Positions 34,335 to 45,425 of a DNA stretch of 64,000 nucleotides are shown here, one piece after another. Below the pieces are notes generated by a model. It was not told the DNA's origin and made no database searches. It was given only the letters and a program-made list of their open reading frames with translations. A program made the translations under genes and the position numbers. This DNA comes from Pogostemon cablin (lineage: Eukaryota; Streptophyta; Magnoliopsida; Lamiales; Lamiaceae): the NCBI GenBank assembly GCA_023678885.1, contig CM042997.1, forward strand, positions 27,410,064-27,474,063, read 5' to 3'. Numbering within the stretch: the first letter of the stretch is position 1; the number at the start of each line of letters is the position of its first letter.

Positions 34335-34672
34335 GGAAATGTTTGATTTGGGTTTAATAACCCGGTTTTAGATTTAATAAATCTCCTTAAATCTCCTCTA
34401 TATAAACCTACAAACCCTACTAGCACTTACCTACCCCTACTATACATTATCTCTCTTCAATTACTCCATATTTTCTCTCTTCATCTCACTTACTTTTACA
34501 TCTTCTCTCACCTCAATTAATACTTGATTTGACATAAAGTTTAAACCTATCCTACTTAAATTCAAAACAAACCTAACAAACATAGAATAACACTATTCAC
34601 CGATTTATTATAACACTATTCACCGATTTATTAAATCACTTTAAACCCAAAACAAATACAACCTAAAGGAAT
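34335..34672. mobile_element. MITE-like repeat, copy B
   Basis: Opposite-orientation relative of 28735-29035. It begins near TTGATTTGGGTTTAATAA and ends near TTTAAACCCAAAACAAA, which looks like an inverted terminal repeat (TTTGGGTTTAA/TTAAACCCAAA). It contains a direct repeat of AACACTATTCACCGATTTAT at about 34590 and 34612. Confidence 0.55.
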
Positions 34673-34675
34673 AGA

Positions 34676-34745
34676 CAAAGACTTATACGAGACCGTCTCA
34701 CGGATCTAATTCCGTGAGACGGGTCAAATATTTACCCGATAAAAA
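34676..34745. repeat. Palindromic GAGACCGTCTCAC fragment
   Basis: AAAGACTTATACGAGACCGTC, then TCACGGATCTAATTCCGTGA, then GACGGGT form a hairpin: the arms CCGTCTCACGGA and TCCGTGAGACGG pair almost perfectly. It is a terminal fragment of the element family at 35832-36082 and 36716-36968. Confidence 0.6.
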
Positions 34746-35095
34746 AGTCGCAGATCTGCAGCAACCTGTTACCTGCTCATTAATTTTTGGGAAATAAAAT
34801 TTTTTCGCCCGCTAACTTTCAGTCATTTTGAAATTAGTCCATTAATTTTTTCAATTTTGAAATTAGTCCGTTAATTTTATAACAGTTTTGAAATTAGTCT
34901 ATTAACTTCATAAAATTCAACATTTTGGTCCTTTGACCTGCTATGGCAGGTCATTTGAATATTTTCACCCCAATTAATCTATATCATATTTTTATTTAAC
35001 CAATTTTATCTCACTTTTCATTTTTCACTCCATATACATAACAAACAATATTAATCTCATGGCTAAAGTGGAGCAAATTTGACTAAATATTGATA

Positions 35096-35321
35096 CTTCT
35101 TTCGTCTACTCGAAAGATGATATTTTTTCTATTTTGGTCGTCCATTCCAAAGAGGGTCACTTCCTTTTTTACACATATGAATCCACACACGCCCACTAAT
35201 ACAACTAAAATATGGGGTTCACACTCCCACTAATACAACTACCCACTACACATTAAATAACAATACTTCTTAATCAACGTGCACAAAAGTAAAATACCCT
35301 CTTTCGGGCGGACAGAGGGAG
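35096..35321. mobile_element. Stowaway-type MITE
   Basis: Left end CTTCTTTCGTC, right end (reverse) CTCCCTCTGTCC, flanked by TA at 35094-35095 and 35322-35323. It is an internal relative of 33869-34082. Confidence 0.75.
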
Positions 35322-35831
35322 TATAATATAAATTCTTAGTGGGAGCTATTTTTTTTAAAATAGTAGTAGTAGTATATATATATATTACATACTTATTTTT
35401 ATTTTTTAGAAAAACCTGCTAATGACCTGTTGAAACGGACGATTTTGTTGAACTTGGTAAATATGATGGATCATTTTCAAAATTTTCAAATATAATGGAC
35501 GTTTTTTAAAATTTTACAAATATAATGAACGATTTTCAAAAAGTGAAAAACTTATGGACTAAATACAAAATTGAGCAAAGTTAGCGGAGGAAAAAATATA
35601 TTTTTCCTTAATTTTTCATCAACTGATCAGCTTAACGAATTCATTCCTCACTTTGCAGTTTGACCTTGTTATTTTTCTTAAATTTAGTTAGATTTTATTT
35701 TATTACTATATATAATAATTTATTAATACGTCTATTATTATTATTTTACATCTATATTACCATTTGTAAATAAAGAAAATATTTTCCTAGGAGCACAGTC
35801 AATGTAAATTCTGTCCAAATAATATATATAA

Positions 35832-36082
35832 GGGTAGATCTTCCGTGAGACCGTCTCACATGAAACCATTTTTCACTTTTTAAAATAATTATCATTTTCG
35901 CTATAAATCATTATCACTTTCGCTATAAAATATTATCACTTTTTATTTATATTATAAATTGTTCATGAAAGAACATTATCACTTTTCATTAATTTATTAT
36001 CACTTTCCTTCATAAAAGTTATTATTTTCTGATCGTCTTACGTAAGGGCTTACGTGAGACGGTCTCACACAAGTCTTTGCCT
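35832..36082. mobile_element. GAGACCGTCTCAC-family MITE, copy 1
   Basis: Both ends carry a palindromic GTGAGACCGTCTCAC-type motif. The outer right end reads CACAAGTCTTTGCC. The interior has repeated ATTATCACTTTCGCTATAAA. It is inverted relative to the copy at 36716-36968. Confidence 0.65.
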
Positions 36083-36715
36083 ATATATAATTGAAAAAAA
36101 ATAAATTGAATAATAATTTCACTAATTACTTACCACTTTTTATTAAATTCTTATTAAAAAGTTATAATTTCTATAATGAAAAGTGATACTTAATAATTAA
36201 TAAAAGTGATAAATTTATTTCATGAACAATTTATAAAATAATTAAAAAGTGATAATATTTTTTTAGCAAAAGTGATAACTAATTTAAAAGGTGTAAAATG
36301 ATCTTACCTAAAATGATCACCCAAAACTTGCCCTTAAATTATTTCATGATTTTTTTAATTTAATTATCTTAAAAAATAGTTTGGATAAAAATGATAATAT
36401 TTTTATTTTTAAAATGTGATACTATCGAGGGGAAAGTAATGTTCATTCAATCAAATTGTTTCATATAATTATTAAAACGAATAAAGAGTGATCATATTTT
36501 AAATAAAAAGTGATAATATTTTTAATAAGAAAAAAGTGATAGTAATTGTCTAATTGAGCTATTTATAAAAAAATAATGTATAAACAATAAAAGTGATAAT
36601 ATATTTAATAAAAAATGATACATATATTTTGAAAAATGATATATAGTCCAATTAAATTATTTCGTTAACAATTCTTACAATGAATAAAAATAAAAACATT
36701 TCTAATAAAAATTGA

Positions 36716-36968
36716 GGCAAAGACTTGTTTGAGACCGTCTCACATAAGGGCTTGCGTGAGACGGGCAAAAAGTGATAACTTTCATAACGAAAAGTGATAG
36801 TAATAAATTAATAAAAAGTGATAATGTTATTTAATGAACAAATTATAGTATAAATGAAAAGTTACAACATTTTATAGCGAAAGTGATAACATTTTATAGC
36901 GAAAGTGATAATTATTTTAAAAAGTGTAAAATGGTCTCACGTGAAACGGTCTCACATAAAACCTACCC
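36716..36968. mobile_element. GAGACCGTCTCAC-family MITE, copy 2
   Basis: It starts AGGCAAAGACTTGTTTGAGA and ends CGGTCTCACATAAAACCTACCC. It is the mirror image of 35832-36082 in order and content, including CATAACGAAAAGTGATA and TTTATAGCGAAAGTGATAA. Confidence 0.65.
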
Positions 36969-37542
36969 AAAAACTGATACTCAAGGAAAAGTGATTACGT
37001 TCAATTAAATTACATTTAAAAATAGTTAAAACAACTGATAAAAAATGATACTATTATTTTTTAAATAATTCGTGTTAATGGATATCAGTCGTCGTAATTT
37101 GAAAAAAAAACAAAAGAAATATATCTTGACTTTTTACATCAGTTCACCATTTAGTTAATTTATGATAGCAAACAAAGATTATATACATATATACTCACGT
37201 GTAAGATTCTTGAAAATTATAAATATATTTTAAAATTCTTGAAAATGATAAATATATTTCAAAAATCAATCAATTACTTCCGGTAATTTTTGCTTTTTAC
37301 ACGCGAATTAAGAAGTATTATTATTTAAAGTATAATAAGTAGTTATATAAGTGAGAATGTGGGCCTCGTATTTTAATTATATTAGTAGGTGTGTGTAGAT
37401 TCTATGTGTGTAAAAATGAAAAGAGCGTCCAAAATGAAAAAAATCAACTCTTTGAATGAGACGGAGAGAGTATATAGTAACGTGCAGGTTGGTGATGCCT
37501 AATATTATTAAGAGGTGACATTTTCTCACAAAAATTATAATA

Positions 37543-37836
37543 CTCCCTCCGTCCCACGTATTTTTACCCACTTTTCATTTTGGGGTGTCCTACGTATTTT
37601 TACCCATTCCATTTTTGGCAAAAATACATAATATTTTATTACCTACTTTTTCCCTAAATCCCAACAACTTTAATTATTTTTTTACACTTTATTCATCATT
37701 TACAATAACTTTATTCACTTTTTCTTTTTAAATTACTAAATTATCCCTACTTTCTCTTACATTATATATTAAAAAAATAAAACGTCTTAATCTCCATGCC
37801 CGTACAAACGGGTAAAAATACCCGGGACAGAGGGAG
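37543..37836. mobile_element. Stowaway-type MITE with long TIRs
   Basis: Left end CTCCCTCCGTCCCACGTATT, right end (reverse) CTCCCTCTGTCCCGGGTATT, continuing TTTACCC on both sides. Flanking TA lies at 37541-37542 and 37837-37838. The TIRs are about 27 bp with few mismatches, and the interior is AT-rich. This is the best-preserved copy in the window. Confidence 0.88.
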
Positions 37837-38728
37837 TAACATTTTTAATAAAAAATAATAGTACTCAATAAAGGAAAAGTGATAACCCCAATTACATTTA
37901 AAAATGATTAATACAACAGATAAAAAGTGATAACATTTTTAATAAAAAGTAATATAAAAAAGTGATAATCCCAAATAAATCATTTCATGCGTGAAGAATT
38001 TATAGGATGAATAAAAAATAATAACATAACATTTATAATAAAAATTTTTTGTTATTATGATCACGAAAATGTTTTATTAGTTCATTTGGACTATTTTAAT
38101 ATAATAATGTGTTAAATTTAATTTTTATTGAGTGCTGTTTAAATTTTAATTAAAAAATTCAAATAAAATAATTGATTACACAAGTAATAATATAATTAAA
38201 ATTTAAAAACATTGATTGCAATTCTTTTAACAAAAAAAAAAAAAAAACAACCTTCACTTTACATAATTAAAATCATCATTATAAGATAAATAAATACTTG
38301 GAGAATAGATGTCCTAATAAAATTTCTTAATCCAGTACCCAGGTTAATTCATAGTTGAGTTGCAACTGAATTGATTCCACAATCATATAACACTTTCTGC
38401 CAATGCTTAGCTAAGTAAATGAGTAGTCAATGGTAGAAAGTAAATGTATGCATTATGTTTAACCTCTTCATTTTTCAGCTTTTGATTTTTTTAATGATAG
38501 TAGGTTCCTGGTGTTGAATTATTCTTATCAAAACCGAGCTATTGATGCTCAAGTAAGATTAAAAGTATGGTTAGAGACATTTGAGTTGTGTTTAGGATTG
38601 GATTTGGAGTGAAATGGTGAGTAATTCCTACTCTCTTGTATGACCAAGTATCTATGCACATAAAGTGTTTGATAAAATGTCTATTACAAGTTCTGCATTT
38701 TTAAGGGCTTTTTTAATGTAATGACATC

Positions 38729-39736
38729 TGTAACAACAAATTTTGTATTTATAAAATAATAAACACAAAAGAAATTACAAAGATAATCCGAGATGGATTA
38801 AACTTGAGAATTTAAGTGAACAGCTTCTATTTATCCTCTGATTCCTCTCTTGAGTTGATTTCTTCACTTTTTCAACTTTCGGAGCTGGATCTTCGGATGA
38901 AGCTTGTCCGAGCTCGGGGTTGACTTGAAATTCTAAAATGTTTATCCGGAGGCGTCGAGCCTTTGTTCGGATCAAACGTTGACTTGAAGATTTGTTGTGA
39001 AGTACAACACTCAATTTGGTAGAACGTTGACTTCACGGAGACAAATGTATGAATTTGATATGAAGAACGCCGGATCAAAGAGGCTTAGCACCTTGGTCTT
39101 TGATCGGATGTGATTCTTGACTTGAATATATCTTGAACTTGATTTGAAGATCTTGAGCTTGGGCTTGGATCTTGATCTTGCTCTTCACTTGAATCTTCGC
39201 TTGATCTTGATCTTCAGAATTCTTCACTTGACTTGATCGAACTTGATTTTCACTTGAATCTTCAGAGTTCTTCAGGTCTTCAGGATTTTTAGAGTCTTTG
39301 GAATGAGGACTGAAGGTCCTTATTTATAGGTAGAGAAAATAACCACTTGAGAGATATTTTCTCCTCCAAAAGATATGTTGGGCTTTAAGCCTGCTAGACT
39401 GGATACGGGCCTATTTAATTAAACCCGTAGGATTTAACCTGGGCCTAATTAATTTAACTAGGCCTGCTGGACTTGATTTGTTGGGCTTGTTGACTTGAAT
39501 CAGACCCATTTGACTCGAATTGAGCCCATATAACTTGGATTAAGCCCATTTGACTTGAACTAAGCCCATTTGACTTGGATTTGGGCTCAAATAATTATAT
39601 CAATTATCAATTATTTATTTATCTATCTTAGGAATTAATTTATTTAAATTCCATAATAAATAAATATTTAATCAATATTTAATATATTTTCCTTTGCATT
39701 TTTATTTATTTAGGCAATAAAATTTAATTGCCTACA
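38729..39736 (-). repeat. Tat-2 3' LTR
   Basis: 1008 bp, starting TGTAACAACAAATTTTG and ending TTGCCTACA. It holds a short array of CCCATTTGACTTGAA-type units at about 39500-39590 and runs of CTTGATCTTGATCTT. Confidence 0.95.
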
Positions 39737-39737
39737 A

Positions 39738-39750
39738 ATGCCCCCTTGCA
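39738..39750 (-). other. Tat-2 polypurine tract
   Basis: Minus-strand TGCAAGGGGGCATT next to the 3' LTR, identical to Tat-1 over the purine run. Confidence 0.75.
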
Positions 39751-39982
39751 TTTTGTTCACGGAAACTTATTATTGAAGTGGACAAATTGCAACAATATTT
39801 GCATATGCTCTGGAGTCTCTTTCGACCCATTATTTTCATTGAATTTTTTTATTCTACTGTTTCTGGCCCAATAAGCAAACGAACCTCAAAATCTAGTAGA
39901 TAATGCAGTTGCAAGATATATCTCATAGAGCTGAAAATCAAATATCCACAAATCTTTATTAACTCAATTCTTAGCCCCCAAG

Positions 39983-40156
39983 AAACAACTTCACATTATT
40001 TTGAAGATAAATACAAATATTTATCTAATATTCACAGAAGTTATCCAAATTTTCCCAAGACTCCAAAAAAAATAACTTCACATTATTTTGAAGATAAATA
40101 CAAATATTTATCTAACATTCACAAAAGTTATCCAAATTTTACCCAAGACTATATAA
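39983..40156 (+). promoter_or_regulatory. Putative promoter of the antisense PMD gene in Tat-2
   Basis: TATATAA at 40150-40156 lies directly after a tandem duplication of a about 88 bp block: copies at about 39985-40069 and 40073-40149, both with CTTCACATTATTTTGAAGAT and CAAATATTTATCTAA. Downstream is a noncoding exon ending at the donor CCAAG|GTAACAATT (40288). The exon end and donor are themselves duplicated (second donor at 40373). The acceptor TTTGGCAG ends at 41940, 17 nt before the PMD ATG. Confidence 0.55.
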
Positions 40157-40287
40157 GAACAACTCCCGTTTCTACTTTTTCACTTCAAAGTTTCGACTGA
40201 CAACACTATCCTTCTTTGCAGATTCTCTTCTTAGTTTCAAGGCTACTGCAAGAGGAACTCCTGCTACTGCTTTCATCAACTACCAAG

Positions 40288-41940
40288 GTAACAATTATCT
40301 TTTCTTTTCTTGTTCTTTTCCCTTCTTCCTTTCTTTCTTTTCTCTTGCTACTGCTTTCATCAACTATCAAGGTAACAATTATCCTTTCTTTTCTTGTTCT
40401 TTTCCCTTTTTCATTTCTTTCTTTTCTCTTGCTACTGTATGATTTTTTTTACTTCTTCATCCAACAATCAATCTAATATCATGTACGCTCTTTCTTTACG
40501 GACTTCTTATGCCCATCCCAAAGTTTAAACAACTTTCATACCAACCTGTATTTTTATGATCCTCCTACCTACCTTGTTATTCCCTTTCCTCGAAGACATT
40601 GTTAACGAGCCTCCATGGAGTCAAACCAACATCGCCGAGGTGGAGAGCAGTCGACGGCGGACCACCCATGGTGGTTGCTTTTCGGGCTACCACCGTGAGA
40701 TGGAGAGCAGTCAATGGTAGATTACCCATGGTAGTTGCTTATTGGGCTCACATCTCCGATGACGTTGGGATAGAGAGTAATCAACAGCGGACCACCCATG
40801 GTGGCTGCTTGTTGGGCTCACACCTCCGATGACGTTTGTCGAATGTATGAGAGGATACCCGCGACTCAGTATGGTGGTAAGCAGCGGATGGGGGCAGTTG
40901 TGGAGGCATTAATGGCGGTCCAACAGAGGCGGGAATCCGATCCGATGGGACTTTTGGTGGCTGAGCGAGCAGTCGACGATCGGCAAGGAGGGCACGGACG
41001 CCGGAAGCGGGCGAGCGGCGGTTGTCGCATTTTCCGACTTAGACCCGCAGCGCACGTCGGGTCCACGGCCTCGGCAGCAACTCCACGGCTCCACGGGCTC
41101 GGCTGCGCGTAGCGAGCCGCGGCTGCGGCGAGGCGTGGCGTGTAGTAGCACTTCGAACGGCGGCAGCGCGGCTGGGCGGTCTCGGCAGCAGCAAAGGCGG
41201 CGGCAGCGCGGCTGGGCGGTCTCGGCAGCAGCGACTGAGGTCGGTGGCGATCTCAGCACACGGCGGTTCTCCGAGGCGGCTTCGCGATCTCCAGCAGCGA
41301 CGGCGGCCGGTGGGCGGGCCGGTGGGCGATCTCAGCACACGGCGGCTCTCCGAGGCGGCTTCGCGAAGAGCGGCTGAACGGCGGTGGTTGCGTCGCAATT
41401 CCGGCAGCGGAAGTTCTGGCTGAGCGGCGGCGATCATCCACTGCGACGGTGGGCAGAACTTCGCCTGACGGAGTCGCGAATCTCCTGCACCAGCGCACTG
41501 ATAATTCACGCAAGAAGAGGGTGCCCAATTTTGACCCTTCAATCCAATTTTGACTCTCTTTTAATGGGCTCAATTTTGTTTCCCTTTCAACCCAACAATC
41601 TTAATTTAATTCGGGCCCATTTAATGGGCTCAATTTTGCTTCCCCTTCAGCCCAACAACCTTAATTTAATTTGGGCCCATTTAATGGGCTCAATTTTGCT
41701 TCCCCTTCAGCCCAACAACCTTAATTTAATTTGGGCCCATCTTCTTTTGAACTTGGGTCCAAAATTTTAATTTCTTCATTCACAACCACTTGGGCTTTAT
41801 TTTCCTATGTTTAATTTACAACTTTGGTTTCAACAATTAATCGATCCCATGAATTTGTTTTGGGCCTTTTAATCCATAAACTTAAATTATACACATCTTC
41901 CCATCCTCTCATCTCTAATATTCCTTTGTTTATTTGGCAG
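40288..41940 (+). other. Putative first intron of the Tat-2 PMD gene, GC-rich with tandem repeats
   Basis: A 1.65 kb interval between the GTAACA donor and the TTGGCAG acceptor. About 40600-41500 is GC-rich. Three imperfect copies of a about 70 bp unit with ACCACCCATGGTGGTTGCTT lie at about 40632-40830, and a GCGCGGCTGGGCGGTCTCGG repeat lies at about 41165-41230. No known domain is seen in the many GC-driven ORFs. The position matches the GC-rich core of the Tat-1 intron. Confidence 0.4.
41563..41742. repeat. 60 bp tandem repeat, three copies
   Basis: Three head-to-tail units containing TTAATGGGCTCAATTTTGCT and CAACCTTAATTTAATTTGGG. The last two are almost identical. They lie near the 3' end of the putative PMD first intron. 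Confidence 0.9.
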
Positions 41941-41957
41941 CTAACTCAACTTTCAGC

Positions 41958-44829
41958 ATGGTTTTCTTCAAAACTGTAACGGGAAAGTCCGGTGCAAGCT
42001 ACTTGGTCTTTCTTGAAGATGCACACCAACCTTTGCCCCAAGGAACTCGTCTTTTACCCGGGCAATCTTTGCTAGGGAACTGTGCTTATGTCCCTCCAAG
42101 AAGCAAAAATGAATTTTTCTTGGCATGTTGGTCTCATGAATCTTCTTCAAGTAAAAATAACATAAGTTGGACCTTGAAGGGAGCTGACATTGAGCCAGAA
42201 ATCAATTCAACACATTTACCCTCTCTGGGACGCCGCATTGCAAAAGGAAAAGCATCCTGGGGGGAACCCATCAAGTTTCTTGGAGACTTCCACTATACCA
42301 AGGGTTACTGGGAATGGACTGAAGATATTTTAAGCCGATGCGGATCCATTCTCCGAAACACAAAGCTTTATGATGCTGTCTTTGCATCCCTCTTTACCTA
42401 TGATTGCAGCTGTGAAATCATGAAGGCCTTCTGTGAAGCTTGGTGTTCTTCCACCAACACTTTACTTACCAAATTCGGAGAGATGTCACTTTCTTTATGG
42501 GACTTATACAACTTGATGGGACTACCCATAGCGGGTTACGTGTATGATGAAATTGTGCCCTGTGCAGAAGAATTGCTTTCCACGAAGGATGGTTTACGTA
42601 TCCCGCGCAGCTGTAGATCTTTACTTGGCGCCTATCACGTACTTTGCAAGGGTGCTAACAGAAGAAATGTAACCATTGACCAATGGGTAGATTTTTGGTC
42701 TAAAAAGGCTATAACATACCTTGAACCTCCTACACGCGTTGAAAGAAAGACGACTTCTCGGCCTAAAAAAACTTATAACCCGACTGGCGTTATTTCGAGT
42801 CACCAGCCATGGACGTCTGCTGAGGTAGATCAATTTAAAAAGTTGGGCATTTCTCAAACTGATCAAGAAGAGACCTATCTAGCCGCTTACTTAGCTTGCT
42901 GGCTTTGTGCGTTTGCACTTCCGGGTGGCGAGGTAGGCTTGATACGACCGAGTACCTTCAAAGTGGCAAGCCTAATGGCTGCAGGAAAAAAAGTGAGTCT
43001 TGCTATTCCAGTTTTGACAAACATTTACCATGGCTTGAATGCAATTTCAAACTCATCGAGTTTATCTGAAATTAAATCAACCTTTCCGGTTCATTTCGTC
43101 CATGCTTGGCTGGCTCACTACTTCAAAACTCATTTTCCGGTTGGAAGTAAGACAGCATATCCTCGAATGGTGACATACTCTGGAGAGCAGGGAGCAAGAT
43201 ACTTCGATGCTGAAGATGCTCGTAAACGAATCCACACAGCTGATAATGCCTTATGGACTTGCAATATTTTTTCAAAAGACAAAGCGATCCACTACACGGA
43301 TGATGGAAATAAGAAATGGGATAATTGGGCTAATCTGGTGGCTATCCGTACTAGCTATCTCACTTTGCGGCAGGGTTGTCATTTTGTGATGGAGCCTTAT
43401 TCCCCTCACAGGTTTGCTCGTCAATTTGGCTTCTTACAAGATGTTCCTAAGATGCTTAGAACCAACATTCGGAAAGCATCTTTAGAAGAAGGATTCAACC
43501 ATTGGAGACATTGTACTTCGTATAACTCTACCTCCGAATCTTACTTTCCATGTGCAACCCCAGCTCCTAAAAACTACTCCACTACTGAATATAAGGAGTG
43601 GTGGAAGCAAGTCCACGGAACTTACTTATCTGATCATATCAAGGCTTTGACCACCCTAGTTTCAGAACCTCTGGAGGAAGAAGTGGACATCATTAATGAC
43701 CTTGATGATGATAATCAAGAAGTTCAGGATATTTCTCCGGTGCATGATGAGGTTTTACAACCTACAGTACATAAAAGGAAGAAAAGTTCCCCTCATTCTA
43801 CAGAAAGTCGTAGCGCCTCTAATGAACGCCATTGGAAGAGAAAGAAATCTATTGTCCATACTGAAAAACAAGATAATGAGGTTTCTTCCATTCTCTCTCC
43901 TCTTTTCCTTTTTTCCTTTATTTTTCCTTACAAAGCTTTCTTTTATTATCGAAGGTTGCGCCGAAAATTTCTGGCTCTAAGGCTGCTGAAGGAACTGAAT
44001 TAATTACTGCTGTTACTTCAAAAACTTTGGCAGATGAGGTTTCCCCCTTTCCCTTATCTTATTCTCATTGTATATCCTTATTTTTATACTAACATATTTC
44101 TCCTCTTATCAGATCTTGGGCATCTCTTCAAATTCTAGTAGCGGTGACGATTCTGATGAGAGTGATGATTCTACTGAAAGTGATGCGTCAACCACAGGGG
44201 TGAATTCTTCAAAGGCATGTCCCATGATCTCAGAATTTATATCTAAGAAGATTACTCGTGACCTCAAAGGGAAATTTGCTCGGAGTGCATGGAGTAAAAT
44301 AAGAAGAAAACTCAAACGGACCCCTCTTGAGTTTTTATCAACTCTGAGACAAGAAATATTTTCCTTAATAAATGAAGTGAAGGCTCTTAAAATCGACTGT
44401 TCTCCTTTAGAGATAGCCCTGGAACCTCTATTTGACAAGGCCGATACTTATACTGCTGCAAAATTGAAGTCTGATGAAGCGGCATCCACGGAAAATCATG
44501 CAAAATGCTTGACCGATGTCAAGGGTCGCCTTCAGAATTGCAGAGACACTCATATGACAGAGACAAAAAAACTAAAGAGTACTTGGGAAGAGTTGGAGTC
44601 GATAGGCAAAGAAATAACCAATCTGCAGCAGGGAGAGAAAACTTTGTCTGAAGCAGCTGATCGTCTCCAACAGACTCTCTGTCGTGCCAAGAAGGAAGTT
44701 GAGCTCATAGAAGAAGAGATCCTTATGCTTGACAATGCAACCGTCTTGAAAAAATCATCATCTGAAGATGAGAAAGCAGCTCTGAAGTCTGTTTTACAAA
44801 GCATACTCTCTGATAACTTTCTTGTTTAG
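41958..44829 (+). CDS. Antisense plant mobile domain (PMD) protein in Tat-2
   Basis: Three exons: 41958-43880, 43955-44038 (84 nt) and 44113-44829, all phase 0, giving 907 residues. The start codon aligns with that of the Tat-1 protein (MVFFKT against MVYFAG). PMD marks: YWEWTEDILSRCGSIL, LYDAVFASLFTYDC, KAFCEAWCSSTNTLLTKFGE, LSLWDLYNLMGLP, ETYLAAYLACWLCAFALP. Basic clusters (KRKKSS, WKRKKS) end exon 1, followed by a Ser/Asp-rich stretch and a long coiled-coil tail (TKKLKSTWEELESIGKEI). Compared with Tat-1 it has an extra small exon. It is fully open although the gag-pol of the same element is dead. It runs convergent to pol. Confidence 0.83.
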
Positions 44830-44916
44830 CATAGGACTGATTTTCTTTTAATTTGCTCCCTTAGTTATTTATTTGCTTTCCCCTTTTTATGTTTTTGAAC
44901 ATCTAATGATATTATC

Positions 44917-44922
44917 AATAAA
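44917..44922 (+). terminator. Poly(A) signal of the Tat-2 PMD gene
   Basis: AATAAA 88 bp after the PMD stop, in TAATGATATTATCAATAAA, identical to the Tat-1 site. Confidence 0.6.
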
Positions 44923-45159
44923 GTCCATTCTCTTCCTTACTTCTCCTTTATGTTACATCATTAATTTATTTTCTTGTCTTTCATATTTATTTGCTGCCTT
45001 CATGCTCCAATTTATTGTTTGCCCCACAAACTTGATGTGAATAAACCAAAGACATGACTGAACTTAGCAAAGTGCTAAGCTGCCTACGTACCTCTTCGCA
45101 GAGGATCAAGTCATTACGTAGTTCAAAGGGACATGATTTGATTTGGAAGGGGGGGGGGT

Positions 45160-45380
45160 GCCGTGCACAGTTTATACTCATGCGGGCCAGGAGTGACTAT
45201 TCTTTAACAACTTTAGACAAAGTAGGATATTTAATGCTTTAACCACTTAAAATATCTGAGTGGGGTGAATTAATAGTTTAACCACATATAATTACCTTTG
45301 GTGGGTGTCGTGCACAGTTTATTCTCATGTGGACCAGGAGTTCGTCGTACACAGTTTATACTCATGCGGACCAGGAGTAA
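45160..45380. repeat. Short version of the Tat 37 bp repeat
   Basis: Two or three copies of the CAGTTTATACTCATGCGG(A/G)CCAGGAG unit: one at 45169-45195, then two at about 45314-45378, separated by unrelated AT-rich sequence. It corresponds to the six-copy array in Tat-1. Confidence 0.75.
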
Positions 45381-45425
45381 CATGCAGTTTAGGCTCGTGC
45401 GTCATGGAGCGTTCCTTGGATTTGA

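Larger units (their letters stand above)
36115..38050. repeat. Region dense in AAAGTGATAA motifs
   Basis: Dozens of AAAAGTGATAA/AAAAATGATAA units with ATATTTTTAATAAA spacers occur at irregular intervals, interrupted by the MITE copies. It is not a clean tandem array. It probably derives from repeated insertion or internal amplification of the GAGACCGTCTCAC family, whose interior carries the same motif. Confidence 0.5.
32585..38723. other. MITE-rich intergenic region, no gene seen
   Basis: About 6 kb without a supportable ORF, between the farnesol kinase gene and Tat-2. Separate entries list a hAT element, three Stowaway-type MITEs, an inverted pair of GAGACCGTCTCAC elements and a region dense in AAAGTGATAA motifs. 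What remains (for example 34745-35090 and 38050-38723) is AT-rich; 34790-34930 and 35400-35600 carry related GAAATTAGTC and ATAATGGACG repeats. Confidence 0.6.

Noticed and set aside
40599..41573. Overlapping GC-rich ORFs in Tat-2
   Set aside because: The same reasoning as for the Tat-1 island: low-complexity Arg/Ala/Pro translations in several frames.
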